A DNA stretch of 35,274 bases, taken from positions 1 through 35,274 of the forward strand of contig JAPKEL010000016.1 of NCBI GenBank assembly GCA_028822065.1, given 5' to 3'. Positions 21,006-29,653 of the stretch are shown here, piece after piece. This DNA is from Woeseiaceae bacterium (lineage in GTDB: Bacteria; Pseudomonadota; Gammaproteobacteria; Steroidobacterales; Woeseiaceae). The notes below the pieces were generated by a model. That model ran no database searches, was not told the origin of the DNA, and saw nothing but the letters and a program-made list of their open reading frames with translations. Both the position numbers and the translations under genes were made by a program. Each line of letters begins with the position of its first letter. Position 1 is the first letter of the stretch.

Positions 21006-22142
21006 TTACTGTTCAACATATTCAGTAATTTTTAAATCAAATCCTGATATAGCATACATCTGCTTGGGCGCAGATAATACCCGCATTTGCTTAACCCCAA
21101 GATCTCGAAGTATCTGAGCACCTACGCCATAAGTACGCAGACCATCATCAATCCGCTTTTCATTTAGTTCATCAGCCTGCAATGATAAATTCTCAACAGC
21201 ATCCATTAGATCACGAGAGGATTCCTGTTCTCTTAGAATTATTACTATACCCGTCTCCTCTTCTGAGATCCGTCGAATAGCATTTGTAACAGGCCAACCC
21301 AATGCCGTGGCTTGCACGCCCAAAATATCACCAAGTGTGTCTTGTATATGAACACGCACCAACGGAGACTCATGCTTGCTAAGATCACCTTTGACTAACG
21401 CCACATGAACCGATTGACTCACCTGATCATCATAGCAATACAAAGTAAAATCGCCATAATCCGTAATAACTGCTTTCTTCGCAATTCGTTCAACAAATCG
21501 CTCTTTTTCGAGACGATAACGAATTAAATCAGCAATTGTTCCAATCCTGATATCGTGTTTTCTGGCAAATTCCTCTAGATCTGGACGACGCGCCATACTG
21601 CCATCTTCATTTAAAATCTCTACGATCGTTGCTGCAGGTTCAAAACCAGCAAGACGGGCTAAATCACATCCCGCTTCTGTGTGTCCTGCCCTGGTTAATA
21701 CGCCACCAGGTTGCGCCATGATTGGAAAAATATGACCCGGTTGACTGAGTTGATCAGGGGTGGCATTTTTAGCCACTGCTGCTTGAACAGTTTTGGCGCG
21801 ATCATGTGCTGAAATACCGGTGGTTATACCTTCTGTTGCCTCAATTGAAACAGTGAAATTTGTGGCATGATGCTGATCAGTTTCTTCCACCATTAATGGC
21901 AATCGAAGCTGCGCGCATCTTTCCCTAGTGAGAGTTAAACAAATCAAGCCACGTCCATAACGGGCCATATAATTAATGTCTTCAGGGCGAACTTTTTCAG
22001 CAGCCATAATGAGATCACCTTCATTTTCGCGGTTCTCATCATCCACCATAATTACCATTTTACCTTGCTTAAGGTCCGCAATAATATCCTCGATATCCGC
22101 AAAGGTATTTTTTAAATTTTGCACAACTTCACTCATATCCAT
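21006..22142 (-). CDS. ribB: 3,4-dihydroxy-2-butanone 4-phosphate synthase with a degenerate GTP cyclohydrolase II-like domain (RibBX type, often annotated ribBA)
   Basis: The N-terminal domain (about 18-215) converts ribulose 5-phosphate to dihydroxybutanone phosphate. It has the acidic motif VDDENRENEGDLIMAAE (about 33-49), HHATNFTVS and the late GHTEAGCDLARLAG. The C-terminal domain (about 220-378) aligns with GTP cyclohydrolase II, but its three zinc cysteines are missing. The family's VRVHSECLTGD reads VRVHIQDTLGD (about 262-272), and the RCDCG region reads ATALG (about 278-282). A cyclohydrolase role is therefore unlikely. This matches the proteobacterial RibBX variant, whose second domain has no known catalysis. 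A separate ribA should exist elsewhere. The start overlaps the ribE end by 14 bases. Confidence 0.93.
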   Translation of the reverse strand: MDMSEVVQNLKNTFADIEDIIADLKQGKMVIMVDDENRENEGDLIMAAEKVRPEDINYMARYGRGLICLTLTRERCAQLRLPLMVEETDQHHATNFTVSIEATEGITTGISAHDRAKTVQAAVAKNATPDQLSQPGHIFPIMAQPGGVLTRAGHTEAGCDLARLAGFEPAATIVEILNEDGSMARRPDLEEFARKHDIRIGTIADLIRYRLEKERFVERIAKKAVITDYGDFTLYCYDDQVSQSVHVALVKGDLSKHESPLVRVHIQDTLGDILGVQATALGWPVTNAIRRISEEETGIVIILREQESSRDLMDAVENLSLQADELNEKRIDDGLRTYGVGAQILRDLGVKQMRVLSAPKQMYAISGFDLKITEYVEQ

Positions 22143-22770
22143 TTACCTTAAGAAATTCTTCTGTAATTACGCCATTATTTGGCTGATCAAGCAAACGTTC
22201 TAAATAACGCGCTATCAAATCCACTTCAATATTAACCTTATCACCGATCGAATAATTACCAATGACTGTTGCATCGGCCGTATGCGGAATAACATTTACG
22301 GTAAACACTGTGTTATGAATTCCATTCACCGTCAAACTCACACCATCAATACATACTGATCCTTTTGCTGCGATGTAACGCGCATAAGCATCCGGCAAAT
22401 CGATCTCAAACGCGATTGAACGAGCATCTTTCTTTCGAGAAACGATCTGACCAACGCAATCTACATGACCACTAACAAAATGCCCCCCTATTCTCTCACC
22501 AATAGCCAAAGAAGGCTCTAGATTGACCGGCGTATTTTCTGATAAACCATTAAATGCACTCACTCGCATAGTTTCACCAGAGACATCCGCGTCAAATCCA
22601 TTTTCATGTAATTTGATGGCTGTTAAGCAAACCCCGTTTACTGCGATACTTTCACCCACTTCAAAATCTTGCCAAACAATCTCATCGGCACAAAACGTGA
22701 TTCGAAAATCTCCACCTTGAGGTGAAATTTTATCCACCGAGCCCATTGCTTTTATTATTCCTGTAAACAT
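22129..22770 (-). CDS. ribE: Riboflavin synthase, alpha chain
   Basis: Dismutates two lumazine molecules to riboflavin and a pyrimidine that is recycled. The gene is also called ribC in E. coli. The 213 residues show two tandem lumazine-binding domains. The first begins MFTGIIKAMGSV and contains SIAVNGVCLTAI. The second starts around GERIGGHFVSGHVD (about 89-102) and contains GSVCIDGVSLTVNGI. The characteristic MFTGII start makes the ATG at 22770 secure. It lies 9 bases behind ribD and overlaps the following ribB(X) gene. Confidence 0.96.
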   Translation of the reverse strand: MFTGIIKAMGSVDKISPQGGDFRITFCADEIVWQDFEVGESIAVNGVCLTAIKLHENGFDADVSGETMRVSAFNGLSENTPVNLEPSLAIGERIGGHFVSGHVDCVGQIVSRKKDARSIAFEIDLPDAYARYIAAKGSVCIDGVSLTVNGIHNTVFTVNVIPHTADATVIGNYSIGDKVNIEVDLIARYLERLLDQPNNGVITEEFLKVNGYE

Positions 22771-22779
22771 TAAAACTTC

Positions 22780-23877
22780 CTATTGATCAACCGGTCTAGC
22801 GGTAATTTTAAAATCTTGGCCAATCTTTCTAATATCTTCTATGGCTAATTGCTGCCTGTCCGCCAAAGATTTCCATGCCGATGTTTGAAACATCGGTTTT
22901 ACTTCACTACCCATAATATGGGGTGCTTGATAAATAACAAGTTCATCGATTAAACCTAATGACAACATCTTTCCAGATAATATGGGACCAGCTTCGACCA
23001 ACAAATCATTTATGCCTTCTTGAGCTAGATCATAAAGCACTTCATGCAAGGCCACATGATTATTATCATCTTTAGTCTGAACAATACTGACATTTGGTCC
23101 TTCAAGCATGGCTCGCCTCTTGATATTAATACAAAATACTCTGACATAACCATTTTCCTGAAAAATCTTTGCCTGTGGTGAAACTTGCAATTGACTGTCC
23201 AATAATACTCGCAGAGGTTGTTGCTGAACTAGATTATGATCACGAACTGTTAATGCTGGATTATCACTTTTCACAGTACCAATACCGGTCATTATGGCAC
23301 CTGACGAGGCTCTTAGTTTTTGCACGTCAGCACGAGCAGCTTCTCCCGTGATCCATTGACTTTCTCCATTATTCATCGCCGTTGCACCGTCGATGCTGGC
23401 AGCTACCTTCAAACAAACGAAAGGTTTTTGACGCTCTATTCGGGAGAAAAAACCACGATTTAAAGTACGCGCCTCAGACTCAAACAGTCCAACTGATACC
23501 TCTATTCCAGCTGAACGCATGGCAGCAATTCCTTTGCCCGCTGTCTTCTCAAAAGGATCCTCACAAGCAACTACAACTCGTTTCACGGCCGCTTTAATTA
23601 ATGCCTCACAACAAGGTCCAGTTTTGCCTTGATGCGCACAAGGCTCAAGCGTCACATAAGCTGTCGCTCCAACTACCGATTGAGTTGCTGACATTAACGC
23701 ATTAATTTCGGCATGTGGAGCACCGCTATTTTGGTGCCAGCCTTCGCCTATTATCTTGTTATTAAAAACAATGACGCAACCGACTTGAGGATTAGGATGC
23801 GATGAAAATTTTCCTTTTTTCGCCAGCTTTAAGGCCAGCGTCATATACTCATGATCCGCTAAAGTAAAATCACTCAT
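22780..23877 (-). CDS. ribD: Bifunctional pyrimidine deaminase/reductase of riboflavin synthesis
   Basis: Deaminates and then reduces the pyrimidine product of GTP cyclohydrolase II. The N-terminal deaminase domain (about 1-145) has the zinc site HAEINAL and PCAHQGKTGPCCEAL with VTLEP ahead of it. The C-terminal NADPH-dependent reductase domain (about 150-365) includes SIDGATAMNNGESQWIT and DLLVEAGPILSGKML. At 365 residues it has normal length. It is 20 bases behind nrdR, a conserved gammaproteobacterial junction. No FMN riboswitch fits in the short gaps of this cluster. Confidence 0.96.
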   Translation of the reverse strand: MSDFTLADHEYMTLALKLAKKGKFSSHPNPQVGCVIVFNNKIIGEGWHQNSGAPHAEINALMSATQSVVGATAYVTLEPCAHQGKTGPCCEALIKAAVKRVVVACEDPFEKTAGKGIAAMRSAGIEVSVGLFESEARTLNRGFFSRIERQKPFVCLKVAASIDGATAMNNGESQWITGEAARADVQKLRASSGAIMTGIGTVKSDNPALTVRDHNLVQQQPLRVLLDSQLQVSPQAKIFQENGYVRVFCINIKRRAMLEGPNVSIVQTKDDNNHVALHEVLYDLAQEGINDLLVEAGPILSGKMLSLGLIDELVIYQAPHIMGSEVKPMFQTSAWKSLADRQQLAIEDIRKIGQDFKITARPVDQ

Positions 23878-23897
23878 AAGCTGATAATCACTAATAT

Positions 23898-24413
23898 TTA
23901 CTCTGGTTTATCTGCTGCATCAGGCAAGAGAGACATTTGAGTCCGTTTGCGTTTCTTTTTTGGTTTACTTTGTAAGCGCTTAACTTCTTCTTGAAATTCA
24001 GTCACATCCTGAAAACTTCGATACACAGAAGCAAAACGAACATAAGCCACTTCATCCAATCCATGTAACTCACCCATTACCAACTCACCAATCAATCTTG
24101 ATGGCACTTCGCGCTCACCCATCGTTCTCAATTTATGAACCATTCGACCAATTGATTGCTCAAACAAATCAGCAGATACCGGTCTTTTTTCTAGAGCTCG
24201 ATGCATACTTGAGCGCATTTTATCTTCATCAAAAGGTTCGCGACGATCGTCACTCTTTATCAATCTTGGCATCACCAGTTCTGCCCCTTCGAATGTAGTA
24301 AAGCGTTCATTACAATCGAAACACTCTCTACGTCTTCGAATTTGACGCCCTTCACCAGCCAAACGGGAATCGATGACTTTAGTTTCTTCGTGATTACAAA
24401 ATGGACAGTTCAT
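23898..24413 (-). CDS. nrdR: Transcriptional repressor NrdR
   Basis: Nucleotide-sensing repressor of ribonucleotide reductase genes. The 171 residues begin with the NrdR zinc ribbon: cysteines at 3 and 6 (MNCPFC) and at 31 and 34 (CFDC), with the basic QIRRRREC segment between. The ATP-cone follows (about 46-136), with [20 protein letters not shown] and the end segment [14 protein letters not shown] lysine/arginine-rich tail of about 30 residues closes the protein. It lies 33 bases behind glyA. Paired NrdR boxes were not identified in the window, and no ribonucleotide reductase gene is present, so its targets are elsewhere. Confidence 0.96.
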   Translation of the reverse strand: MNCPFCNHEETKVIDSRLAGEGRQIRRRRECFDCNERFTTFEGAELVMPRLIKSDDRREPFDEDKMRSSMHRALEKRPVSADLFEQSIGRMVHKLRTMGEREVPSRLIGELVMGELHGLDEVAYVRFASVYRSFQDVTEFQEEVKRLQSKPKKKRKRTQMSLLPDAADKPE

Positions 24414-24446
24414 TACTTTGGTTATTGCATCTTTTTTTATTAACTA

Positions 24447-25703
24447 TTACTCAGTATATACCGGAAAATCCTTACAGAGGGCCACTACTTTATCTCGTAC
24501 ACTTGCAATCATAGCTTCGTCCTCGAGATCCTCCAATATATCTGCTATCCAATGTGCGGTTTGTTGTGTCTCTTTAATGCCAAAGCCACGTGTGGTAATT
24601 GCGGGCGTCCCAAGTCGAAGTCCGCTAGTTACAAAAGGAGAGCACGGATCATTAGGCACCGTATTCTTATTAACAGTGATATTGGCGCGACTCAAGGTAG
24701 CATCAGCATCTTTCCCAGTAATGCCTTTATCGACCAGACTGAGCAAAATAAGATGATTATCAGTGCCGCCGGAGATAATAGAGTAACCACGTTCCATTAA
24801 GGTAGCGGCCATCGCCCTTGCATTTGCGATAACTTGCTCCTGGTAAAGTTTGAACTCAGGATCCAACGCCTCTAAAAAGGCAACTGCTTTAGCTGCGATG
24901 ACATGCATCAATGGACCGCCTTGAATACCCGGAAAGACCAAAGAATTGAATTTAGCAGTGAGCTTATCATTCTCCTTTGCTAATATAATTCCACCTCTTG
25001 GACCGCGTAATGTTTTATGTGTAGTACTGGTAACGACATCAGCAATATTAACCGGGCTCGGGTAATGGCCACTGGCTACAAGACCTGCAACATGAGCCAT
25101 ATCAACTAAAAAGTACGCACCAACAGCATCTGCAATATCTCGAAAACGCTGCCAATCGACAATTCTAGAATGCGCTGAAAAACCTGCAATAATTAAACGC
25201 GGCTGATGCTCCTTAGCAAGCGCTTCCACTTGATCATAATCAATTAAACCAGTCTCTGAATCGACCCCGTATTGCACTGCATTAAATAATTTCCCAGAAA
25301 AATTCACCGACGCGCCATGAGTTAAATGACCGCCTTCAGAAAGACTCATACCAAGAATGGTATCACCAGCTTTTAAAAGGGCAAGAAAGACCGCTGTATT
25401 AGCTTGTGATCCAGAATGAGGTTGGACATTAGCATAAGCTGCACCAAATAATTGCTTGGCACGCTGAATCGCTAACTCTTCAGCCACATCAACAAACTCA
25501 CATCCTCCATAGTAACGCTTACCAGGATACCCTTCGGCATACTTATTGGTAAGCACTGAGCCCTGTGCTTCCATAACCCTCGGACTGGCGTAATTTTCAG
25601 ATGCGATTAATTCAATATGCTCTTCTTGACGTTGCGTCTCATTTTGAATCGCAATAGACAATTCACTATCAAATATCTCAATTGATGAAGTCTTGGCAAA
25701 CAT
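24447..25703 (-). CDS. glyA: Serine hydroxymethyltransferase
   Basis: PLP enzyme that interconverts serine and glycine and charges tetrahydrofolate with a one-carbon unit. It has 418 residues. Motifs include [20 protein letters not shown] (about 29-48), the [11 protein letters not shown] cofactor region (about 95-105), and the PLP lysine at about K230 in [14 protein letters not shown]. The ATG at 25703 is preceded by the best Shine-Dalgarno in the window, AAGGAG at 25715-25720 (minus strand), which fits high expression. It heads the run glyA-nrdR-rib-nusB-thiL-pgpA. The 75-base gap to the upstream hydrolase gene leaves room for its own promoter, but none could be assigned by eye. Confidence 0.97.
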   Translation of the reverse strand: MFAKTSSIEIFDSELSIAIQNETQRQEEHIELIASENYASPRVMEAQGSVLTNKYAEGYPGKRYYGGCEFVDVAEELAIQRAKQLFGAAYANVQPHSGSQANTAVFLALLKAGDTILGMSLSEGGHLTHGASVNFSGKLFNAVQYGVDSETGLIDYDQVEALAKEHQPRLIIAGFSAHSRIVDWQRFRDIADAVGAYFLVDMAHVAGLVASGHYPSPVNIADVVTSTTHKTLRGPRGGIILAKENDKLTAKFNSLVFPGIQGGPLMHVIAAKAVAFLEALDPEFKLYQEQVIANARAMAATLMERGYSIISGGTDNHLILLSLVDKGITGKDADATLSRANITVNKNTVPNDPCSPFVTSGLRLGTPAITTRGFGIKETQQTAHWIADILEDLEDEAMIASVRDKVVALCKDFPVYTE

Positions 25704-25778
25704 TATTGATAGTTCTCCTTATTAAATTCTTTTTGCACTATAAAATACATTGTAACCCTCTGATAAAAAAAGCGTAAC

Positions 25779-26738
25779 TCAAGATTTTGGATCAACTACA
25801 AATGCTTCTATTACTTGCGTCCATGCTTTAGCAATATTAAGCAAATTATATCCGCCTCCACCCAAACCCAATACCCTTCCCTTACAATAACGATCCGCCA
25901 TTTGGCACAATGATGAAGCCGCCATCCGATGTGAGGCTTCAGTCAGCATAAGTTGTGTTATTGGATCCCCAGCTAAACTATCAGCTCCGCATTGCAGTAT
26001 AATAAACTCCGGTGGGTTGTCCATCACATAATTCTCAACTTGTGACCATGCCTCAGTAAACTCATTATCTGTCGCACCGGGCGGAAGAGAAAGATTAATT
26101 TTTGTGTTAACTGCGTCGCCTATTCCCGTTTCATTAGAAGCGCCAGTACCGGGATATAAAGTATTTCCATCTTGGTGAATATCAGCAAATAATAGCTCGG
26201 CATCATCTTCAAAATCATAAAAAACTCCATCGCCATGATGAGCATCAATATCCACATAAAGAATACGTTGGATACCATAATTTTCTCTTAAATAATGAAT
26301 GGCCACACCACAATCGTTAAACACACAAAAACCACCTGCTTTGTCACGTCTGGCATGATGCAACCCACCAATTGGAGAAAATGCGCGATGTGCTTGCCCA
26401 TGCATAATGGCATCGATTGCTGCAAGAGTTGTTCCCACAACGTCAGAAGCCGCTTCAAATACTCCTATAAAAGCGGGAGTATCGCCATGATCAAGAAATC
26501 CTTTACCGTCTTCTGATGCACGAGATACGAGATCTATATAAGATGAGGTATGAAACAAAGCCAACTGATCAACAGTGGCTCGTGAGGGAGGGGCAATGTG
26601 CAATGAAGCGCCCAAGGATAAACGTTCCAGCTTATCGTGAAATGCAGCATGACGCTCCGGCCCAAATGGATGCTCTTGACCAAAATTATATTTGGTCAGT
26701 GCGTCTCCTTTATAGACAAATACTGGTTTAGTCTTCAC
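25779..26738 (-). CDS. Histone deacetylase / acetoin-utilization (AcuC/AphA-like) family zinc hydrolase
   Basis: Member of the arginase/deacetylase superfamily; bacterial relatives remove acetyl groups from polyamines, lysines or other amides. The true substrate is unknown. With a GTG start at 26738 it has 319 residues. This start is chosen because GAGGGA stands 4-5 bases ahead of it; a TTG at 26768 would add ten residues without support. The catalytic HH pair lies in GGLHHARRDKAGGFCVFND (about 127-128). Zinc ligands are in VDIDAHHGDGVFYDF (about D165, H167) and GADSLAGDP (about D253). The late LGGGGYN supplies the transition-state tyrosine. It is divergent from ettA. The gap measured from the GTG is 67 bases, so both promoters must be very close. 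Confidence 0.9.
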   Translation of the reverse strand: MKTKPVFVYKGDALTKYNFGQEHPFGPERHAAFHDKLERLSLGASLHIAPPSRATVDQLALFHTSSYIDLVSRASEDGKGFLDHGDTPAFIGVFEAASDVVGTTLAAIDAIMHGQAHRAFSPIGGLHHARRDKAGGFCVFNDCGVAIHYLRENYGIQRILYVDIDAHHGDGVFYDFEDDAELLFADIHQDGNTLYPGTGASNETGIGDAVNTKINLSLPPGATDNEFTEAWSQVENYVMDNPPEFIILQCGADSLAGDPITQLMLTEASHRMAASSLCQMADRYCKGRVLGLGGGGYNLLNIAKAWTQVIEAFVVDPKS

Positions 26739-26805
26739 AATTCCCTCTTTAGTTTTAACCTGCGGCAATGATAACGAATTTCCGCATCTATAACGGTGTT
26801 AATTT

Positions 26806-28473
26806 ATGGCGCAATATATCTATACCATGAATCGCGTGGCAAAAATGGTGCCACCGAAACAATTTATTATTCGTGACATCTCCTTGTCTTTTTTTCCGGG
26901 CGCAAAGATTGGTGTCTTAGGACTTAATGGTTCAGGTAAATCTACCTTGCTAAAGATTATGGCAGGGCTCGATAAAGATTTTGACGGCGAAGCCAGGCCG
27001 CAACCGGGTATCAATATTGGTTACCTCGCGCAAGAGCCAGAATTAGATGCTTCCATGAATGTTCGCGGTAATGTTGAGGCAGGGGTTCACGCAACAAAAT
27101 CGTTATTAACTCGATTTGATGAAATCAGCATGCGGTTTGGCGAAACCATAACCGATGATGAAATGAACACATTACTTGAGGAGCAAGGTCAGCTCCAAGA
27201 TGCTATTGATGCTTGCGGTGGTTGGGAACTGGATCGAAAATTAGATATCGCTGCTGACGCCCTTCGCTTACCGCCATGGGATGCTGACGTCAGCAAACTT
27301 TCTGGTGGTGAAAAACGTCGTGTCGCTCTCTGTCGTTTACTTTTATCTGAACCGGATATGCTTCTATTGGATGAGCCCACTAATCATCTTGATGCAGAAT
27401 CCGTTGCTTGGTTAGAGCGATTTCTTGAGGAATACTCTGGGACAGTTATTGCTGTCACGCATGACCGTTACTTTCTGGATAATGTGGCTGGGTGGATTTT
27501 GGAGTTGGATCGCGGTCACGGTATTCCATGGGAAGGAAATTACTCATCTTGGTTAGAGCAAAAAGAAGCGCGTCTTTCCCAAGAAGATGCATCTGAAAAA
27601 GCCAAACAAAAAGCCATGCGTCTCGAGCTTGAGTGGGTTCGCCAAAATCCAAAAGGAAGACAAGCAAAATCCAAAGCACGTCTCAAACAGTTTGCTGAAC
27701 TCACCTCTGAGAAATACCAAGCACGTAATGAAACCAATGAGATTTTTATTCCGCCAGGGCCTCGATTGGGTGATTTAGTTATAGAAATAACCGATTTAAA
27801 GAAAGCGTTTGGGGAGAAATTACTGATCGATTCACTCAGTTTACAAATCCCGCCTGGAGGAATTGTCGGTATTATTGGTCCTAACGGAGCTGGGAAAACA
27901 ACGTTATTTAGAATGATAAACGGCACCGAAACTGCCGATGCTGGAAATATTCGTCTTGGCGAGAGCGTTCAGATCGCTAGCGTTGATCAATCTCGAGACA
28001 GTCTGGATGATAACAAAACTATCTGGGAAGAAATATCAGATGGTCAAGATATTATTACTGTAGGCAAATACGAAACGCCTTCACGCGCTTATGTAGGTCG
28101 ATTCAACTTTCGAGGTGGTGACCAACAAAAGAAAATTGGCTTACTTTCTGGTGGCGAGAGAAACCGTGTTCATTTAGCCAAAATGCTCAAATCAGGGGGT
28201 AATTTATTACTTCTTGATGAGCCTACCAATGACTTAGATATCGAAACGTTGCGGGCACTCGAAATTGCGTTACTAGAATTTCCTGGCTCAGCCATTGTTA
28301 TCTCTCATGATCGATGGTTCCTTGATCGTATCGCCACTCATATTCTGGCTTTCGAAGGTGACAGTGAAGTTACTTGGTTTAATGGTAACTTTAGTGAATA
28401 CGAAGAAGATCGTAAAAAACGATTGGGTAATGACGCTATTCAACCACAGCGGATAAAATACAAGCGCCTGTAG
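26806..28473 (+). CDS. ettA: Energy-dependent translational throttle protein EttA (ABC-F ATPase)
   Basis: ABC-F protein that binds the ribosomal E site and gates entry into elongation according to ATP/ADP level; it is not a transporter. The 555 residues equal E. coli EttA. The start [18 protein letters not shown] is diagnostic of the EttA subfamily. Domain 1 has Walker [10 protein letters not shown] (about 39-47), signature LSGGEKRR, and [11 protein letters not shown]. The arm insertion lies within domain 1. A charged helical linker rich in Lys/Glu/Arg (about 240-310) follows. Domain 2 has GPNGAGKTT (about 358-366), LLSGGERNR and [11 protein letters not shown]. No membrane segments exist. No Shine-Dalgarno is evident before the ATG. 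Confidence 0.96.
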   Translation: MAQYIYTMNRVAKMVPPKQFIIRDISLSFFPGAKIGVLGLNGSGKSTLLKIMAGLDKDFDGEARPQPGINIGYLAQEPELDASMNVRGNVEAGVHATKSLLTRFDEISMRFGETITDDEMNTLLEEQGQLQDAIDACGGWELDRKLDIAADALRLPPWDADVSKLSGGEKRRVALCRLLLSEPDMLLLDEPTNHLDAESVAWLERFLEEYSGTVIAVTHDRYFLDNVAGWILELDRGHGIPWEGNYSSWLEQKEARLSQEDASEKAKQKAMRLELEWVRQNPKGRQAKSKARLKQFAELTSEKYQARNETNEIFIPPGPRLGDLVIEITDLKKAFGEKLLIDSLSLQIPPGGIVGIIGPNGAGKTTLFRMINGTETADAGNIRLGESVQIASVDQSRDSLDDNKTIWEEISDGQDIITVGKYETPSRAYVGRFNFRGGDQQKKIGLLSGGERNRVHLAKMLKSGGNLLLLDEPTNDLDIETLRALEIALLEFPGSAIVISHDRWFLDRIATHILAFEGDSEVTWFNGNFSEYEEDRKKRLGNDAIQPQRIKYKRL

Positions 28474-28531
28474 GCCAATATGACTATGCTATTATCAAAA
28501 TTTAGTGGTTTAATCTCAAAAGGGTAATGTT

Positions 28532-29653
28532 ATGTTTCATCAGTTCAAAATAGAAAGCTATCTCACTGAGCATGAAAAAAATGTCGCTTATAATTATTCT
28601 GAGAGTGGCGTCCATCCACTCAAACTGGGTGATTTTCTTGAACTTGCTGGAAAAGACCTCAATGAATTAGCCAATATTGAAATGGATTACCCAAATGTTC
28701 GCGGCAAAATTGAGCTGAGAGAGAAAATTGCAGCCCTTTACCCGAATGCTAAAATAAGCAATATTCTGACAACCATTGGTGCCTCAGAAGCAAATTATCT
28801 GACCGCAGAAACTTTATTAAAACCAGGCGATGAAATGGTCGCATTACAACCGGCCTATCTCCAGTTACCCGGTAATGCATTAAATAATGGCATCACGCTG
28901 AAAACAGTAGAGCTGATAGAAAATCAAAACTGGGCATTAAATACCGAACAATTAATGGCAACAGTCAACGCCTCAACCAAAATTATCAGCGTTATAAACC
29001 CCCATAATCCAACCGGTCATATTCTCGAGCAAGCCGAAATGGATGCCATAATAAAAGCAGCTTCAAGCGTAGGTGCTTGGATTGTGGCAGATGAAGTCTA
29101 TGCTGGCACAGAACGAGGTGATACTAAACCTACGCGTTCTTTTTGGGGTCAATACGATCGTGTTATAGCGATAAATAGTATGAGTAAAGCGTATGGTATG
29201 CCTGGCCTTAGAATTGGATGGATTGTAGCCCCTGAAGAATTAATTCCAGAATTTCAACTCCGTCATGAATACACCACCATCAGCTCCACGATGCTCGGTA
29301 ATGAACTTGCAAATATCGCATTGGATCCAGAAGTAAGACCAAAACTCACTCAACGGGCGCGTGAGTTAATTAACTTTGGCTTCGATACCCTCACCGACAT
29401 GCTTTCGGTGCACGGCGACACCTATAAAGTTGTTCCGCCTCAAGCCTCAGCCATGTGTGTGGTACGTTATGATCTTCCGATTGACTCGCTCGCTTTTGTG
29501 GATCGTTTGGTGCATGAAAAGAGCACCTTAGTGGTTCCAGGCAGTTGTTTTGGTTTAGATCAACACTTTCGATGTAGTTCAGCACTTCCAGAAACCTATC
29601 TCAGAGAGGGTCTGCACAACATCAATGAACTGGTCTCTGACATTAAAGGCTAA
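28532..29653 (+). CDS. Class I/II PLP-dependent aminotransferase of unknown substrate
   Basis: Fold-type I aminotransferase, 373 residues. Cofactor motifs are NPHNPTG (about 157-163), DEVY (D187, Y190), and the PLP lysine K219 in [17 protein letters not shown] with the phosphate-binding arginine R227. The C-terminal arginine that binds the substrate carboxylate is probably the one in FRCSSALP. It resembles the broad aspartate/aromatic aminotransferase-like group, including capreomycidine-synthase-type relatives, rather than a housekeeping AspC, HisC or AlaA, so the substrate is left open. AAGGG stands 8 bases before the ATG. ettA ends 58 bases upstream on the same strand. Its TAA overlaps the convergent purL TAG by four bases. 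No pathway partner is next to it. Confidence 0.85.
   Translation: MFHQFKIESYLTEHEKNVAYNYSESGVHPLKLGDFLELAGKDLNELANIEMDYPNVRGKIELREKIAALYPNAKISNILTTIGASEANYLTAETLLKPGDEMVALQPAYLQLPGNALNNGITLKTVELIENQNWALNTEQLMATVNASTKIISVINPHNPTGHILEQAEMDAIIKAASSVGAWIVADEVYAGTERGDTKPTRSFWGQYDRVIAINSMSKAYGMPGLRIGWIVAPEELIPEFQLRHEYTTISSTMLGNELANIALDPEVRPKLTQRARELINFGFDTLTDMLSVHGDTYKVVPPQASAMCVVRYDLPIDSLAFVDRLVHEKSTLVVPGSCFGLDQHFRCSSALPETYLREGLHNINELVSDIKG

Noticed and set aside
21006-22142. Functional bifunctional RibBA
   Set aside because: The cyclohydrolase-like half lacks all three zinc cysteines, so only the DHBP synthase activity is supported.
24418-24756. Plus-strand ORF of 112 codons starting in the nrdR-glyA gap
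   Set aside because: Most of it is antisense to the glyA C-terminal coding region and the product is Ser-rich shadow sequence.
23878-25778. FMN riboswitch controlling the riboflavin genes
   Set aside because: Gaps in the cluster are 9 to 75 bases, too short for the aptamer, and no conserved RFN-like stems were seen.
27540-27926. Minus-strand ORF of 128 codons
   Set aside because: It is antisense inside ettA, across the linker and the second Walker A; no domain is recognisable.
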